The notes under the pieces were generated by a model. The model was not told the origin of the DNA. It made no database searches and saw only the letters and a list, made by a program, of their open reading frames with translations. Below, one piece after another: positions 52,781 through 62,266 of a stretch of DNA of 64,000 bases. Numbering within the stretch: the stretch's first letter is position 1; each line of letters starts with the position of its first letter. Made by a program: the position numbers and the translations under genes. The stretch spans positions 1-64,000 of the forward strand of contig PKTK01000003.1 of NCBI GenBank assembly GCA_002869165.1, given 5' to 3'. The stretch is from Candidatus Parcubacteria bacterium (GTDB lineage Bacteria; Patescibacteria; ABY1; BM507; UBA12075).

Positions 52781-53200
52781 AATCGTAAAACTCTCCAACA
52801 AGGGGAGTTTTATGATTGTGATTTTGATAGAGATGATAACCTATGCTGATTATATGTTGTTTTTAGAAGATCTTTATTCTATAGAAATGTAAAAATGATT
52901 TAAGTATTCATAGCAGAATGATTGTTTTCGATTCTCGGAGTGAAGCGGAGGCTCCGTCTAGTGATGTGACAATCAAGAATATTATACTTACTTTTGTTAT
53001 TCCTGCGGAAGCAGGAATCTAGAAAAAAATAAAGATTTTTTTGTTTATGCTTGCTCGTTTTTTTAGATTACAAAATTATTAGTTGTTAAATTTTGTCTGG
53101 ATACCCTAGGCTAATCTTACCTATAACGTAATTTACCCTTTTTCTTATTTTACAGGAATGATAAATTGCTTCTGCGAGTATAAAAAATAGAGGACACTAT

Positions 53201-53234
53201 AGAATACTCTATGGTACGTACCATAGAGTATTCT
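53201..53234. terminator. Perfect palindrome near the comF 3' end
   Basis: GAATACTCTATGGTAC pairs with GTACCATAGAGTATTC with no loop, followed by TATTTTT. It could also be a protein-binding site. Confidence 0.6.
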
Positions 53235-53238
53235 ATTT

Positions 53239-53976
53239 TTAATTTTGACCTAGTACCAATCCCCAGACTTCCTTGGCGCCGTTTTGCCTGAGGATTTTGG
53301 CACATTCATTTAGAGTTGTTCCAGTCGTGATGACATCATCTATTAGAATTACATATTTTTTTTCCAGCTTGGGCCCATTCCAAGCAAAAGCATTGCCTAT
53401 ATTTTTTATCCTGGTTTGTCTGTCAAAACGGGTTTGTGAAGAAGTGTTTTTGCTTCTGATTAATTGATGATTATTGTGTTCAATGGAAAATTTTTGAGCT
53501 ACCAGTGAGGCAAGTTCTTCTGATTGGTTGAAACCTCTCCAAGCAATACGTCTTTTATGTAAGGGGACGGGAATTATCACAGTGTGTCTGAAATCAAGTA
53601 TTTTTAGTTTTTTACTAGATTCATCCGTAAGAAAGTCAGACAGAAAATCTATCATGACTTGAGAAAGGGGAGTAGTGAGCTCTTTGATAAGTGAATATTT
53701 GTATTTTTTAATTAATTTTTTTAGAAGTTTGTCATGATAGCTAGCACTTATCCACACCCCTTTGAGATAAAAATTTTCCTGACAAGAGCGACAGTAGTTC
53801 CCAAATTCATTAGCTTTTTTACATTCAGGACAATGTGATTTTTTATTGAGAATGATTTTTTCCTGACATTTGGCACAAAGATATTCTCCTTCTTTGTGAC
53901 AATTCTGACAGAAGACAGGAAAAAGTAAATCCAATAAAAAATCACGTATATTTAAAACGTGATTTTTTAGAGTCAT
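53239..53976 (-). CDS. comF: ComF-family phosphoribosyltransferase-like protein
   Basis: A 245-residue protein. The N-terminal zinc-finger part has CQNCHKEGEYLCAKC and CPECKKANEF/CRSC. The C-terminal PRTase domain has VIPVPLHKRRIAWRGFNQSEELA and the PRPP loop VILIDDVITTGTTLNE. ComF proteins support uptake of transforming DNA, consistent with the pilus locus close by. A 2-base gap separates it from the beta-propeller gene. No Shine-Dalgarno. Complete. Confidence 0.9.
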   Translation of the reverse strand: MTLKNHVLNIRDFLLDLLFPVFCQNCHKEGEYLCAKCQEKIILNKKSHCPECKKANEFGNYCRSCQENFYLKGVWISASYHDKLLKKLIKKYKYSLIKELTTPLSQVMIDFLSDFLTDESSKKLKILDFRHTVIIPVPLHKRRIAWRGFNQSEELASLVAQKFSIEHNNHQLIRSKNTSSQTRFDRQTRIKNIGNAFAWNGPKLEKKYVILIDDVITTGTTLNECAKILRQNGAKEVWGLVLGQN

Positions 53977-53978
53977 TA

Positions 53979-55211
53979 TTATAGATTGATTTTATATACA
54001 CTATTATCACTAGCATCAGTATAAAACAAGGTTGTTTCATTCTTGTTGGTGTAGATATTGGTTATGGTCATGTCTTTATCAGGAATAGCAATTAGTTTTT
54101 TAAGACCTGTTAAAACATTGATTTTGTATACTACATCACTAGTAGACTCTGCTAGTTCTTTAAAAAGACCAGAGCCTTCTTTAAGTTCTCGAGGGACAGC
54201 ACAATAGACATTGGTGTTATCAGAGAAGGTGCATTTACTTGCCCATGTTTCCAATCCCAGACTTTTTCTATTAGTATTAATAGTTTCACCTTGCGCACTA
54301 ACTGTCCAAAGGCTTGGCTTCATATCATTATCACTTGAATAAACGCTGTAGAGAATTCGAGCTCCGTCAGGTGACCAGATGGATTCAAATCCTCTGCCTT
54401 CAATAGTGGTTGATTTGAAGTTCTCGCCATTTAAGCCGACAAAATATACTTCTTGTCTATCTAAGTTAGTGCCTTCGGTGAACATGGCTACGGTTTGGTT
54501 GTTTGGCGACCATGAAGTATAAACAGTTGAGTCCTTTTCCCCAAGAGGTTCTATATATTTAGCACTTGAACCATCATCATTAGATACAGTTAACCATCTA
54601 TTGTCTGGGTCAAGACCCATACTTTTGGCAACTATCTTGTCTTCATTGGGAGCAAATTCAAAATCTTCCCAATGTTTTGGTAGTGTTACTTGGTCGTCTT
54701 TGTTAAAGTTATATATAATATTAGCACCATCAGGATATTCAATTATTGCTTTATTGTCAGTATTGGACCAGGTGACATTTTCAACATTATAAAATACTTT
54801 ATTTGAAAGAAGAGTAGTATTGCCATTTTCGTCTACCTGATAAAATTTGCCATCGCTTTGGTTGTAATATTGAGCATTGTTTGAATAGTTGCTAACGCTA
54901 AAACCAAGCACAGGATCATTAACAAGTTGAACAGTCTCAGTTACTCCTCCCTTAGCAATAGTGCTTGGTGTTATGTTTTGTATCTCTGTAGGGCTAAGTG
55001 ATAAAGAACCAGATTTACCATCAGAAATAATATTGCCTTCGCCGTCAACTGCTGAAGGTAAGCCACCTTCATAATTTTTGCCATCAGTTTGAGTTGGTAC
55101 GTCAATACTTGAAACGAAGAACAACCTGTATAGCAAGAAGCCTAAAAATGCTGAAAATAGCAAAAAAATGATTATTAAAAGAGGGGTTTTAAATTTTGAT
55201 AAAGAGATCAT
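53979..55211 (-). CDS. Membrane-anchored beta-propeller-like protein
   Basis: A 410-residue protein with an N-terminal membrane span (KTPLLIIIFLLFSAFLGFLLY), then PD40/WD-like repeats (TSWSPNNQTVAMFTEG; SIWSPDGARILYSVYS; and similar). It most likely forms a beta propeller outside the membrane, binding protein or glycan. It is upstream of comF on the same strand and divergent from pilM. No enzymatic motif. No family name assigned. Confidence 0.75.
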   Translation of the reverse strand: MISLSKFKTPLLIIIFLLFSAFLGFLLYRLFFVSSIDVPTQTDGKNYEGGLPSAVDGEGNIISDGKSGSLSLSPTEIQNITPSTIAKGGVTETVQLVNDPVLGFSVSNYSNNAQYYNQSDGKFYQVDENGNTTLLSNKVFYNVENVTWSNTDNKAIIEYPDGANIIYNFNKDDQVTLPKHWEDFEFAPNEDKIVAKSMGLDPDNRWLTVSNDDGSSAKYIEPLGEKDSTVYTSWSPNNQTVAMFTEGTNLDRQEVYFVGLNGENFKSTTIEGRGFESIWSPDGARILYSVYSSDNDMKPSLWTVSAQGETINTNRKSLGLETWASKCTFSDNTNVYCAVPRELKEGSGLFKELAESTSDVVYKINVLTGLKKLIAIPDKDMTITNIYTNKNETTLFYTDASDNSVYKINL

Positions 55212-55357
55212 GGTGTTTATTTTGTTTATTTGTCAAATTTATGCTATAATAAATTATAATTGTTAATAAGTTTATTTAAAGTATTAATATTATAATTATA
55301 TAATTTTTTGCCGCTTTGGTCAAAGAGAAAGAAATGGCAAATTTATTGCGGTAACTT

Positions 55358-56401
55358 ATGAGTTTATTTCCTAGTTCAAATAATTATATTGGGATAGATA
55401 TTGGAAGCACAAGTATCAAGATAGTAGAGCTGAAAAAAGAAAAGAATCAACTTAGGTTAGCAAACTATGGTTTTTCTGAACACATTGAAGCTATTAAATT
55501 AGAGAATCTAGAAAAAGTTGATCCAGTAGTTAAGATCATAAAAGACATTATTAAAAAAACAGGAATTCAGTGCGAGGATGCTTATTCTTCATTACCTACA
55601 TTTTCAGTTTTTACTTCAATAATAAACCTGAGTAATGTTAGTGAAAAGGATTTGGAATCAGCTATTCATTGGGAGGCTAAGAAAGTTATTCCTTTGCCGC
55701 TTGAACAAATGATCCTTGATTGGAAAAAAGTGGAAAATGCACCAGATTCTCCTCCGGGCAACCATCGGGTTTTGCTAACCGGCGCACCAAAAATACTGGT
55801 AGGAAAATATATAGATGTTTTTAAGGCAACAGAGTTAAGGTTGCGTAGTATCGAAACTGAAACTTTTTCTTTAATCAGGTCTTTGCTTGGTGGAGACAAA
55901 ACCACTACTATGATTGTTGAGATTGGAGCAAGTACCACAGACGTTTCCATAGTTGACAAAGGAATACCAATGCTTAATAGAAGTGTGGATATAGGTGGAG
56001 ATACTATTACCAACGCAATTAGGACTAGATTGAATGTAACAATGGAGCAAGCTGAACAGTTTAAATTTGATATGGGAATATCAGATGATGAAACAGCTGG
56101 AAATACAGCACCAAAGATCGTAAATGATACTTTTGCGCCAATTATCAATGAAATTAAATACGCCATGGAATTATATAGTAACAAATATAATTCAAAAACT
56201 GAGAAAATAATTCTATCAGGAGGTTCGGCATTACTACCAAATCTACCGGAGTATTTAAGCAGGGTTCTTGATAAGAAGGTAGTTATTGGTAATCCCTGGT
56301 CACATGTATCTTGCCAAGAAGATCTAAAACCGCTACTTGATGAGATAGGACCAAGAATGTCAGTGGCAGTTGGTTTGGCAATGTATGGTTTCGGAAATTA
56401 A
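55358..56401 (+). CDS. pilM: Type IV pilus assembly protein PilM
   Basis: A 347-residue actin-like ATPase: PHOSPHATE-1 loop YIGIDIGSTSIKIVEL, then MIVEIGASTTDVSIVDKG and the adenosine motif ILSGGSALLPNLPEYL. It forms a cytoplasmic ring that binds PilN's N-terminal segment. First gene of the pilus operon (pilM-N-O-B-C), with a TGCTATAAT extended -10 at 55241-55249. No Shine-Dalgarno. Confidence 0.95.
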   Translation: MSLFPSSNNYIGIDIGSTSIKIVELKKEKNQLRLANYGFSEHIEAIKLENLEKVDPVVKIIKDIIKKTGIQCEDAYSSLPTFSVFTSIINLSNVSEKDLESAIHWEAKKVIPLPLEQMILDWKKVENAPDSPPGNHRVLLTGAPKILVGKYIDVFKATELRLRSIETETFSLIRSLLGGDKTTTMIVEIGASTTDVSIVDKGIPMLNRSVDIGGDTITNAIRTRLNVTMEQAEQFKFDMGISDDETAGNTAPKIVNDTFAPIINEIKYAMELYSNKYNSKTEKIILSGGSALLPNLPEYLSRVLDKKVVIGNPWSHVSCQEDLKPLLDEIGPRMSVAVGLAMYGFGN

Positions 56402-56430
56402 TATAACTTTATAAATATTAGATAAAAACA

Positions 56431-57522
56431 ATGGGGGAACTTAATTTTTTATCAAACAATTCAAGTGATGACAAAACTCCTGCTGCACCAGCTCCCAAAC
56501 CAGAGAGTAATGGAGGCGGTCCAGCAATTACTGACGATAAGGAAAGAATAGAAAAAAGCAGGGAAGAAGTGCTTGAGATGATAGACAAAAACAAAAAAGA
56601 CAAAAATGATAAAGCAAAAGAGGCTAAAAATACCAACAAGTCTTTTCTTGGTGGTTTTTTTGGTGGAAAAAATGAAAAACAAGAACCTGTAAAAGAGGGA
56701 ACAGTTCCTGCACCTGTAAAAAAGGAGACCACAAAAGAACAAACAACAAATCTTGATAATGAGGCACCCAAGGCAAACCTTGAAGCTAGCATAGATTCTC
56801 CTTATAAGAACTCTGGAAAACCTATACAAGACAATGGGCCACTAATTTTTTCTGGTAATTCATGGACAAACTCAGGAGTTCTAGAAACAAATCTCATTGA
56901 CAAGAATGAATACAGCTTTTTTGATTTTGAAAGAAAATTTAAATTGGTTATGATTAGTATTTTAGGTACTATTGTTTTTGTAGGAGCGCTTTATTTTTTG
57001 TTGTATGTTTACGAATACTACAATTTTAGTGTTTTGGAGAATAAAAAGGGAATTGTTGAGCGACACGAGAGAGATGTCTTAGCTATGGAGAAGAGGCCAG
57101 AGTATTCAGAAGCCAAACAATTTCAAAAGCATTTAGATACAGCAAAGTCCTTGTTATCAAATCATGTTTATTGGTCAAGCTTCTTTCAGTTAATTGAGGA
57201 GGTTACGATTAAAGATATTTATTATACTGGAGGTTTTTCTGGTACAACAGACGGTCTTTATACTTTGAAAGCAAGAACTGATTCATATGAGTCAATGAAA
57301 AATCAGTTAATAGTATTTTCCCAAGACGAAAGAATTTTAAGTGCTCGAACAACCGAAGTTGATGAATATGAAGAAAAAGAAGAGCAAACAAACGGAGGAG
57401 CTGACGGAGAGGAAACCCAGACTGTAGCTGAGGTGATAAAAGAATCTGGTATTGAATTTACAGTTGAGATAGAAATAGATCCTGAAATTTTTTACAATAT
57501 TATTACAAACGAAAGCGAATAA
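56431..57522 (+). CDS. pilN: PilN-like protein with a long disordered N-terminus
   Basis: A 363-residue protein. The first ~165 residues are low-complexity Lys/Glu/Pro (APAPKPESNGGGP; KKDKNDKAKEAKNTNKS). One membrane span lies at about 172-192 (LVMISILGTIVFVGALYF). The coiled coil and the ferredoxin-like PilN domain then follow. PilN links PilM to PilO in the inner-membrane platform. The extended N-terminus is unusual and may be the PilM-binding part. Called by position and topology. Confidence 0.75.
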   Translation: MGELNFLSNNSSDDKTPAAPAPKPESNGGGPAITDDKERIEKSREEVLEMIDKNKKDKNDKAKEAKNTNKSFLGGFFGGKNEKQEPVKEGTVPAPVKKETTKEQTTNLDNEAPKANLEASIDSPYKNSGKPIQDNGPLIFSGNSWTNSGVLETNLIDKNEYSFFDFERKFKLVMISILGTIVFVGALYFLLYVYEYYNFSVLENKKGIVERHERDVLAMEKRPEYSEAKQFQKHLDTAKSLLSNHVYWSSFFQLIEEVTIKDIYYTGGFSGTTDGLYTLKARTDSYESMKNQLIVFSQDERILSARTTEVDEYEEKEEQTNGGADGEETQTVAEVIKESGIEFTVEIEIDPEIFYNIITNESE

Positions 57523-57525
57523 TAT

Positions 57526-58218
57526 ATGAATCAAGTAAAAAACGAAAAAAAACAAGAAGCAACAGAAAAAGAGATTGGAAAAGCATCTCTTTTGATGAGA
57601 AAATATTTGGATAAGTATTTTGGTTTTATAATACTTATTGGAGTTTTTTCTGTGCTGATTATCTCTTATTTTTTCTTGTTGTGGCCAAAATACATTGAAA
57701 TCACAACAGATATTAATAAATATAAAACAGAGATAGAAACTGAAGAAAAAGCAATAAAAAAATATGAAGATAGATTAGTAAAGTATAGAAATGAATATGA
57801 GGCAATTGATGAATTAAATAAAGACAGAGTCAATGAAATGGTTGGTGAATCTCAGAAATTTCCTTCAATATATCAAAGCGATTTGTATATTTCTTTAACA
57901 GATTATATTTTAACAGAGGGTTTTAGTTTGATTGATATCAATATTGAACCTGTAGTACAAAATGTACAGCAAACTACTCAAAAAAGAGTTGTAACAAAAA
58001 ATAACACCGAAGAAACTGACAAGCTACCCGCTGGTGTAACCGAGGTTTCAATTAATATAGAATTAGAAGAGCTTAATTACGATGATTTTAAAAGACTTTT
58101 AGTGCTACTTGAGAAAAAATTAAGACTAGTTGATGTAGTAGAGGTTGATTACACTACTTCAAAGGAGTCAGTAAAACTTTTTCTAAAAACTTATTACTTT
58201 ACTAATAGTATATTATAA
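57526..58218 (+). CDS. pilO: PilO-like protein
   Basis: A 230-residue protein with a short cytoplasmic start, a membrane span at ~32-52 (FIILIGVFSVLIISYFFLL), a coiled coil (EIETEEKAIKKYEDRLVKY), and a C-terminal ferredoxin-like domain. It starts 4 bases after pilN, so it is translationally linked. PilN-PilO dimers set the pilus base. Called by size, topology and gene order. Confidence 0.8.
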   Translation: MNQVKNEKKQEATEKEIGKASLLMRKYLDKYFGFIILIGVFSVLIISYFFLLWPKYIEITTDINKYKTEIETEEKAIKKYEDRLVKYRNEYEAIDELNKDRVNEMVGESQKFPSIYQSDLYISLTDYILTEGFSLIDINIEPVVQNVQQTTQKRVVTKNNTEETDKLPAGVTEVSINIELEELNYDDFKRLLVLLEKKLRLVDVVEVDYTTSKESVKLFLKTYYFTNSIL

Positions 58219-58220
58219 AT

Positions 58221-58523
58221 ATGGCTAAACCAAAAAAATCTGCAAGTTCAGTACTTTTGTCAATTTTTATTATGCTCGCTATTTCTTTGGGCGCAAGTTT
58301 TTGGTTTTTTCAGAATTTTATTTATCTAGAGGCAAAAACCAATTTTAAATTAACCATGGAAAAAAAGACTGTTATTAATGAAAAAAACAAAGAATTAAAG
58401 GATTTTGACTTTGGATTATTCGATGGTGATAATTTCAAAGTTTTAAAAAAAGGTTATTGGGATGAATTTTTGGCAGAGGAAGTTGAGGTAAATAATCCAT
58501 ATCCATTTAAAGAAGAATTATGA
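58221..58523 (+). CDS. Small single-span protein of the pilus operon
   Basis: A 100-residue protein with one membrane span (SVLLSIFIMLAISLGASFWFF) and a charged extracytoplasmic tail. It lies between pilO and pilB, overlapping pilB by 4 bases (ATGATG context). PilP is a lipoprotein in other systems; this one has no lipobox, so I do not call it PilP. An accessory role at the platform is likely. Confidence 0.65.
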   Translation: MAKPKKSASSVLLSIFIMLAISLGASFWFFQNFIYLEAKTNFKLTMEKKTVINEKNKELKDFDFGLFDGDNFKVLKKGYWDEFLAEEVEVNNPYPFKEEL

Positions 58524-60259
58524 TGAGCAATCAAGATTTGCTCGCTTTGCTTGTTGATAAGAAAATAATTGATGAAACTAAAGCCAAGATTTTGTTTGAG
58601 AAATCAAACAGTGAACAAAAAACGATTGAGGAAATAGTAGTAAATGATAAGATTATAGATGAAGAAGCGTTAACAGAGCTTAAGGCAAAGCACTATTCTT
58701 TGCCTTATGTTAATTTAATAGAGGTCAAGATAACAGGTGAGTCGTTGAATACATTTACAAGTGAAGTATCGCAAAATTACAATATAGTATGCTTTGAGAA
58801 TTTGAACAAACAGATCAAAGTCGGGATTTTGGATCCGGGTAATTTTAAGGCTATTGAAGCAATTGACTTTTTAGCCAAAGGGAATGGACTCAAGGTACAG
58901 TATTATTTGATTTCAAAAAAGAGCTTCAAAGAAGCTTTTAAACAATATAAGTCATTTTCCAAGGAAATTAATACAGCTTTAGAGAAAAGAAGAGATGAGG
59001 GTGCCACTGATGATTCTAGCGATGAAGAAACCGTACAAGAAGCTAATGATATAACTAAAAGCGCTCCGGTGGTAAAGATTGTGTCAGTTATACTTCGTCA
59101 TGCAGTTGAGGGTGGTGCCAGTGATATTCATATAGAACCAATTGACAAGGAATCAAGGGTTAGGTATAGGATTGATGGAATCTTGCATACATCTTTGGTT
59201 TTACCTAAGAATGTGCATAATTCAATCGTAGCCCGTGTGAAAGTTTTGTCTAATATGAAACTTGATGAAACCAGAATACCTCAGGATGGTAGGATTAAAA
59301 TGAAGGTTGGGGATAGGGCGGTTGATTTTCGTGTTTCAACCCTACCCTTAGTCGGTACTGAAAAAGTGGTGATGAGAATTCTTTATACTGATAAAGGTGC
59401 ACCAAAGCTTGAAGAACTTGGTTATTTGGGAGAGCAGTTGAAAATTATTAATTCTTGTACAGAACAAACTGAAGGAATAATATTAGCAACCGTCCCGACC
59501 GGTTCTGGTAAATCAACAACTTTATTTTCATTAATCGGAATTTTAAATAAAGAATCGGTAAATATTTCTACCCTGGAAGATCCGGTGGAATATCAAATAA
59601 AAGGGATAAGTCAGTCACAGATTAAGCCTGAAATTGGTTATACTTTTGCTACCGGACTTAGGTCTTTTCTAAGACAAGACACGGATATTATAATGGTGGG
59701 AGAGATTCGTGATGAAGAGACTGCTGAGTTGTCAATTCACGCAGCTTTGACGGGACATTTGGTTTTGTCTACGGTTCACACCACTAGTGCTTTGGGAGCA
59801 ATTGCTAGGCTCAAGGATATGGATGTAGAGGAGTTTTTACTTGGCTCATCTTTGAATACGATTATTGCTCAGAGATTGGTTAGGCGGATTTGTTCTGATT
59901 GTAAAGAAGAGTATGAACCACCCCAAGAAGCTCTGGATGAAATCAAAGAAGAGCTTAAGGAGGTAGGTGATGATTATTTAAAATCATTGAAAGAAGATTT
60001 TGATTGGTCAAAAGTAAAATTTTATAAAGGAAAGGGTTGTTCTAATTGTGCTAACTCAGGTTACGGAGGTCGAATATGTGTTTCAGAAGTGATTGAAATT
60101 ACTGATAATTTAAAAAGAATTTTACTTGAAGGAAAAAATATTTTTGAAGAGGATATTAAAAAAGAACAAAAGTATACAACTATTAAACAAGATGGTTTTA
60201 TAAAAGTGTTGCTTGGCTACACTACAATGGAGGAAGTATTAAGAGTAATGAGAGATTAA
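58520..60259 (+). CDS. pilB: Type IV pilus extension ATPase PilB
   Basis: A 579-residue GspE/PilB ATPase. The N-terminal MshEN-like region is at ~1-150, then the hexamer domain, Walker A TVPTGSGKSTTLFS, Asp box and Walker B (IIMVGEIRDEETAEL), and the His box (TGHLVLSTVHTTSA). A zinc motif CSDCKEEY... and CSNCANSGYGGR (C-x2-C pairs) follows. It drives pilus assembly. Overlaps its upstream small gene by 4 bases. Complete. Confidence 0.96.
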   Translation: MMSNQDLLALLVDKKIIDETKAKILFEKSNSEQKTIEEIVVNDKIIDEEALTELKAKHYSLPYVNLIEVKITGESLNTFTSEVSQNYNIVCFENLNKQIKVGILDPGNFKAIEAIDFLAKGNGLKVQYYLISKKSFKEAFKQYKSFSKEINTALEKRRDEGATDDSSDEETVQEANDITKSAPVVKIVSVILRHAVEGGASDIHIEPIDKESRVRYRIDGILHTSLVLPKNVHNSIVARVKVLSNMKLDETRIPQDGRIKMKVGDRAVDFRVSTLPLVGTEKVVMRILYTDKGAPKLEELGYLGEQLKIINSCTEQTEGIILATVPTGSGKSTTLFSLIGILNKESVNISTLEDPVEYQIKGISQSQIKPEIGYTFATGLRSFLRQDTDIIMVGEIRDEETAELSIHAALTGHLVLSTVHTTSALGAIARLKDMDVEEFLLGSSLNTIIAQRLVRRICSDCKEEYEPPQEALDEIKEELKEVGDDYLKSLKEDFDWSKVKFYKGKGCSNCANSGYGGRICVSEVIEITDNLKRILLEGKNIFEEDIKKEQKYTTIKQDGFIKVLLGYTTMEEVLRVMRD

Positions 60260-60264
60260 AAAAT

Positions 60265-60651
60265 ATGCCAAAAGTCAAAGAAAAAATAAAAATTGCCTTA
60301 ATCGAAGATGATCCGTATCTTTCAAGTATGTACGCAACTAAGTTCGAGCTTGAAGGTTACGAGGTTGTGACTGCTTCTGATGGAGAAAAGGGACTAGCTT
60401 TGATTCAATCAAAGATACCAAACTTGATCTTACTTGATGTAATGATGCCAAAAATGAATGGTTTTGATGTGTTGGAAAGAATAAAAAAGGATGATAAGAC
60501 CAAGGATATTCCTGTGATCTTATTGACGAACTTAAATCAGAGTGATGAAGTTGAAAGAGGTATGAGAATGGGAGCGGTTGATTATTTGATAAAAGCGCAT
60601 TTTTTGCCTTCTGAAGTGGTCGAGAAAGTTAAAATGGCTTTGGATACTTAG
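60265..60651 (+). CDS. Response regulator receiver in the pilus operon
   Basis: A 128-residue CheY-like receiver: KIALIEDDPYLSSMY acidic pocket, phosphorylated Asp in LILLDVMMPKMNG, Thr in VILLTNLNQ, and Lys in YLIKAHFLP. No output domain. It sits between pilB and pilC, as in PilG/PilH-like control, and probably modulates the ATPase. It is a close paralogue in style of the receiver at 19364. Confidence 0.95.
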   Translation: MPKVKEKIKIALIEDDPYLSSMYATKFELEGYEVVTASDGEKGLALIQSKIPNLILLDVMMPKMNGFDVLERIKKDDKTKDIPVILLTNLNQSDEVERGMRMGAVDYLIKAHFLPSEVVEKVKMALDT

Positions 60652-60670
60652 TATTTATAAATAATATAAA

Positions 60671-61870
60671 ATGTCGTTATATAAATATAAAGCATTAAAT
60701 GCTGAAAGACAACTTGTTGCTGGTTTAGTTGAGGCTGATGATGAAAACAGTGCAGCTGACGTGCTCCGTGAAAAGGGCTTGTCTTTGGTTGCTTTAAAAC
60801 AAAAATCAGCTATTGATTGGAATAATTTAAGTTTTGGCGGAGTTAGAGCCAAGGAGATTGTGGTGTTTTCTCGACAATTTTCTGTTTTGGTTTCTGCTAA
60901 TGTGGCCTTAGTTCATGCTTTGAAGTTATTGGTCAGTCAAGTTAAAAATCCGAAATTTAAACAAATAATTTCTGAAATTGCCTCAGATGTTGATGGTGGT
61001 TCTAGATTGTCAGATGCATTTTCAAAGTATCCCAAGATCTTTTCTAGTTTTTATGTGAATGTTATTAAGTCAGGTGAAACCTCAGGTAAATTAGACGAAG
61101 TATTGAATTATCTAGCGGATGAGCTTGAGAAAGATTTTGATATGAATTCCAAAATCAAGGGAGCATTGATTTATCCAGCAGTTGTAGTTTCGGGACTTGT
61201 GATAGTTGGTGGAGTTATGATGGCTTTTGTTGTACCTCAGTTAACTGAGGTGATTGTTTCATCGGGTGGTGAGCTCCCACTTCCTACCAAGATATTGGTT
61301 GCAGTTTCAGGTTTTATGCAATCGTACTGGTGGTTGATGATTTTGGGTTTTCTTGGGACAGCTTTTGGTTTAGGCGCTTTTATTGCCAAGCCAACTGGCA
61401 AGATGATGTTTGATGCTTTTAAACTGAAGTTACCAATTTTTGGCTATCTTTTCAAGCTTATATACGTAGTACGTTTTACGCGTAGTATGAATACTTTAAT
61501 TGTTGGCGGGGTTAGTATTTCCCGAGCTCTGGAGATTACCTCTGATGTTGTTAGTAATGAGGTTTTTAAGGCTTTGATAGTGCAAACCAAGCAACAAGTT
61601 GAGGATGGTAATTCTATATCAAGCGTATTCAATGATAGTCCGCACATTCCCATGATGGTTCCTCAGATGATGACGATTGGTGAAAAAACCGGTAAGCTTG
61701 ATCAGATTTTGTCAAAGATTACAGATTTTTATACTAGAGAAATTAATAATATTATAGCTAATTTAATGACCCTCATGGAACCAATCGTTATTATTATAAT
61801 CGGGGTTGGTGTGGGAACCATGGTAGCAGCTATTATTTTGCCAATGTATCAGATGGCGGACAGCTTTTAA
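60671..61870 (+). CDS. pilC: Type IV pilus platform protein PilC
   Basis: A 399-residue protein of two GspF domains, each with spans: RQFSVLVSANVALVHALKLL and the related second copy RFTRSMNTLIVGGVSISRAL. Membrane spans lie at ~170-190, ~215-235 and ~370-390. PilC anchors the machine in the membrane and contacts PilB. Last gene of the operon. Confidence 0.95.
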   Translation: MSLYKYKALNAERQLVAGLVEADDENSAADVLREKGLSLVALKQKSAIDWNNLSFGGVRAKEIVVFSRQFSVLVSANVALVHALKLLVSQVKNPKFKQIISEIASDVDGGSRLSDAFSKYPKIFSSFYVNVIKSGETSGKLDEVLNYLADELEKDFDMNSKIKGALIYPAVVVSGLVIVGGVMMAFVVPQLTEVIVSSGGELPLPTKILVAVSGFMQSYWWLMILGFLGTAFGLGAFIAKPTGKMMFDAFKLKLPIFGYLFKLIYVVRFTRSMNTLIVGGVSISRALEITSDVVSNEVFKALIVQTKQQVEDGNSISSVFNDSPHIPMMVPQMMTIGEKTGKLDQILSKITDFYTREINNIIANLMTLMEPIVIIIIGVGVGTMVAAIILPMYQMADSF

Positions 61871-61916
61871 TTTTTAGTTTATAGGAATTAGCTGGTAGTT
61901 TTTAGGTGAATATTTT

Positions 61917-62036
61917 TGTCATCCTGGGGCTAGAAGTGGAGCGAATGTGGAACTTCTAGAACTCGGGATCCATTATAGATAGCACGATGAATCCCGGGTT
62001 CTCTTCCGCTCCGCTTCAGAGCCCCAGGGAGACAAA
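61917..62036. repeat. Long imperfect inverted repeat after pilC
   Basis: TGTCATCCTGGGGCT at the left pairs with AGCCCCAGGGAGACA at the right, with inner pairs GAAGTGGAGCG / CGCTCCGCTTC-type and TTCTAGAACTCGGGAT / ATCCCGGGTTCTC. Same repeat family as at 2.6 kb. It may also terminate transcription. Confidence 0.7.
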
Positions 62037-62073
62037 GGAAAATTTATCTTTTCATTTTATTTTAATTTTTTCC

Positions 62074-62092
62074 CATTATATGCTATAATGGG
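62074..62092 (+). promoter_or_regulatory. Extended -10 promoter upstream of pilA
   Basis: ATATGCTATAATGGGGA contains TGCTATAAT, an extended -10 without a clear -35. It precedes the direct/inverted repeats at 62116-62186. Confidence 0.5.
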
Positions 62093-62115
62093 GATAAGTA
62101 TAAATAGACTATAGA

Positions 62116-62186
62116 GCACAGATAACAGATAACAGGAAATTTATTATTAGATTTTCTGTTATCTGTCGTCTGTTATCTGTTATCTT
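62116..62186. repeat. GATAACA/TGTTATC inverted repeats upstream of pilA
   Basis: CAGATAACAGATAACAGGAAA is mirrored by TTTTCTGTTATCTG and CTGTTATCTGTTATC to its right. The left half can pair with either right copy, giving two alternative stems in the pilA leader. Confidence 0.65.
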
Positions 62187-62266
62187 TTAATAATTAATCC
62201 TCATTTTTGTTGGTTTAATTTCTAGAATTAAGCTAATAAGCGTGTTTTTTAGAAAGGTGGTGAAAT

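Noticed and set aside
55666..56184. Minus-strand frame of 172 residues inside pilM
   Set aside because: PilM on the plus strand is unambiguous; the antisense frame is incidental.
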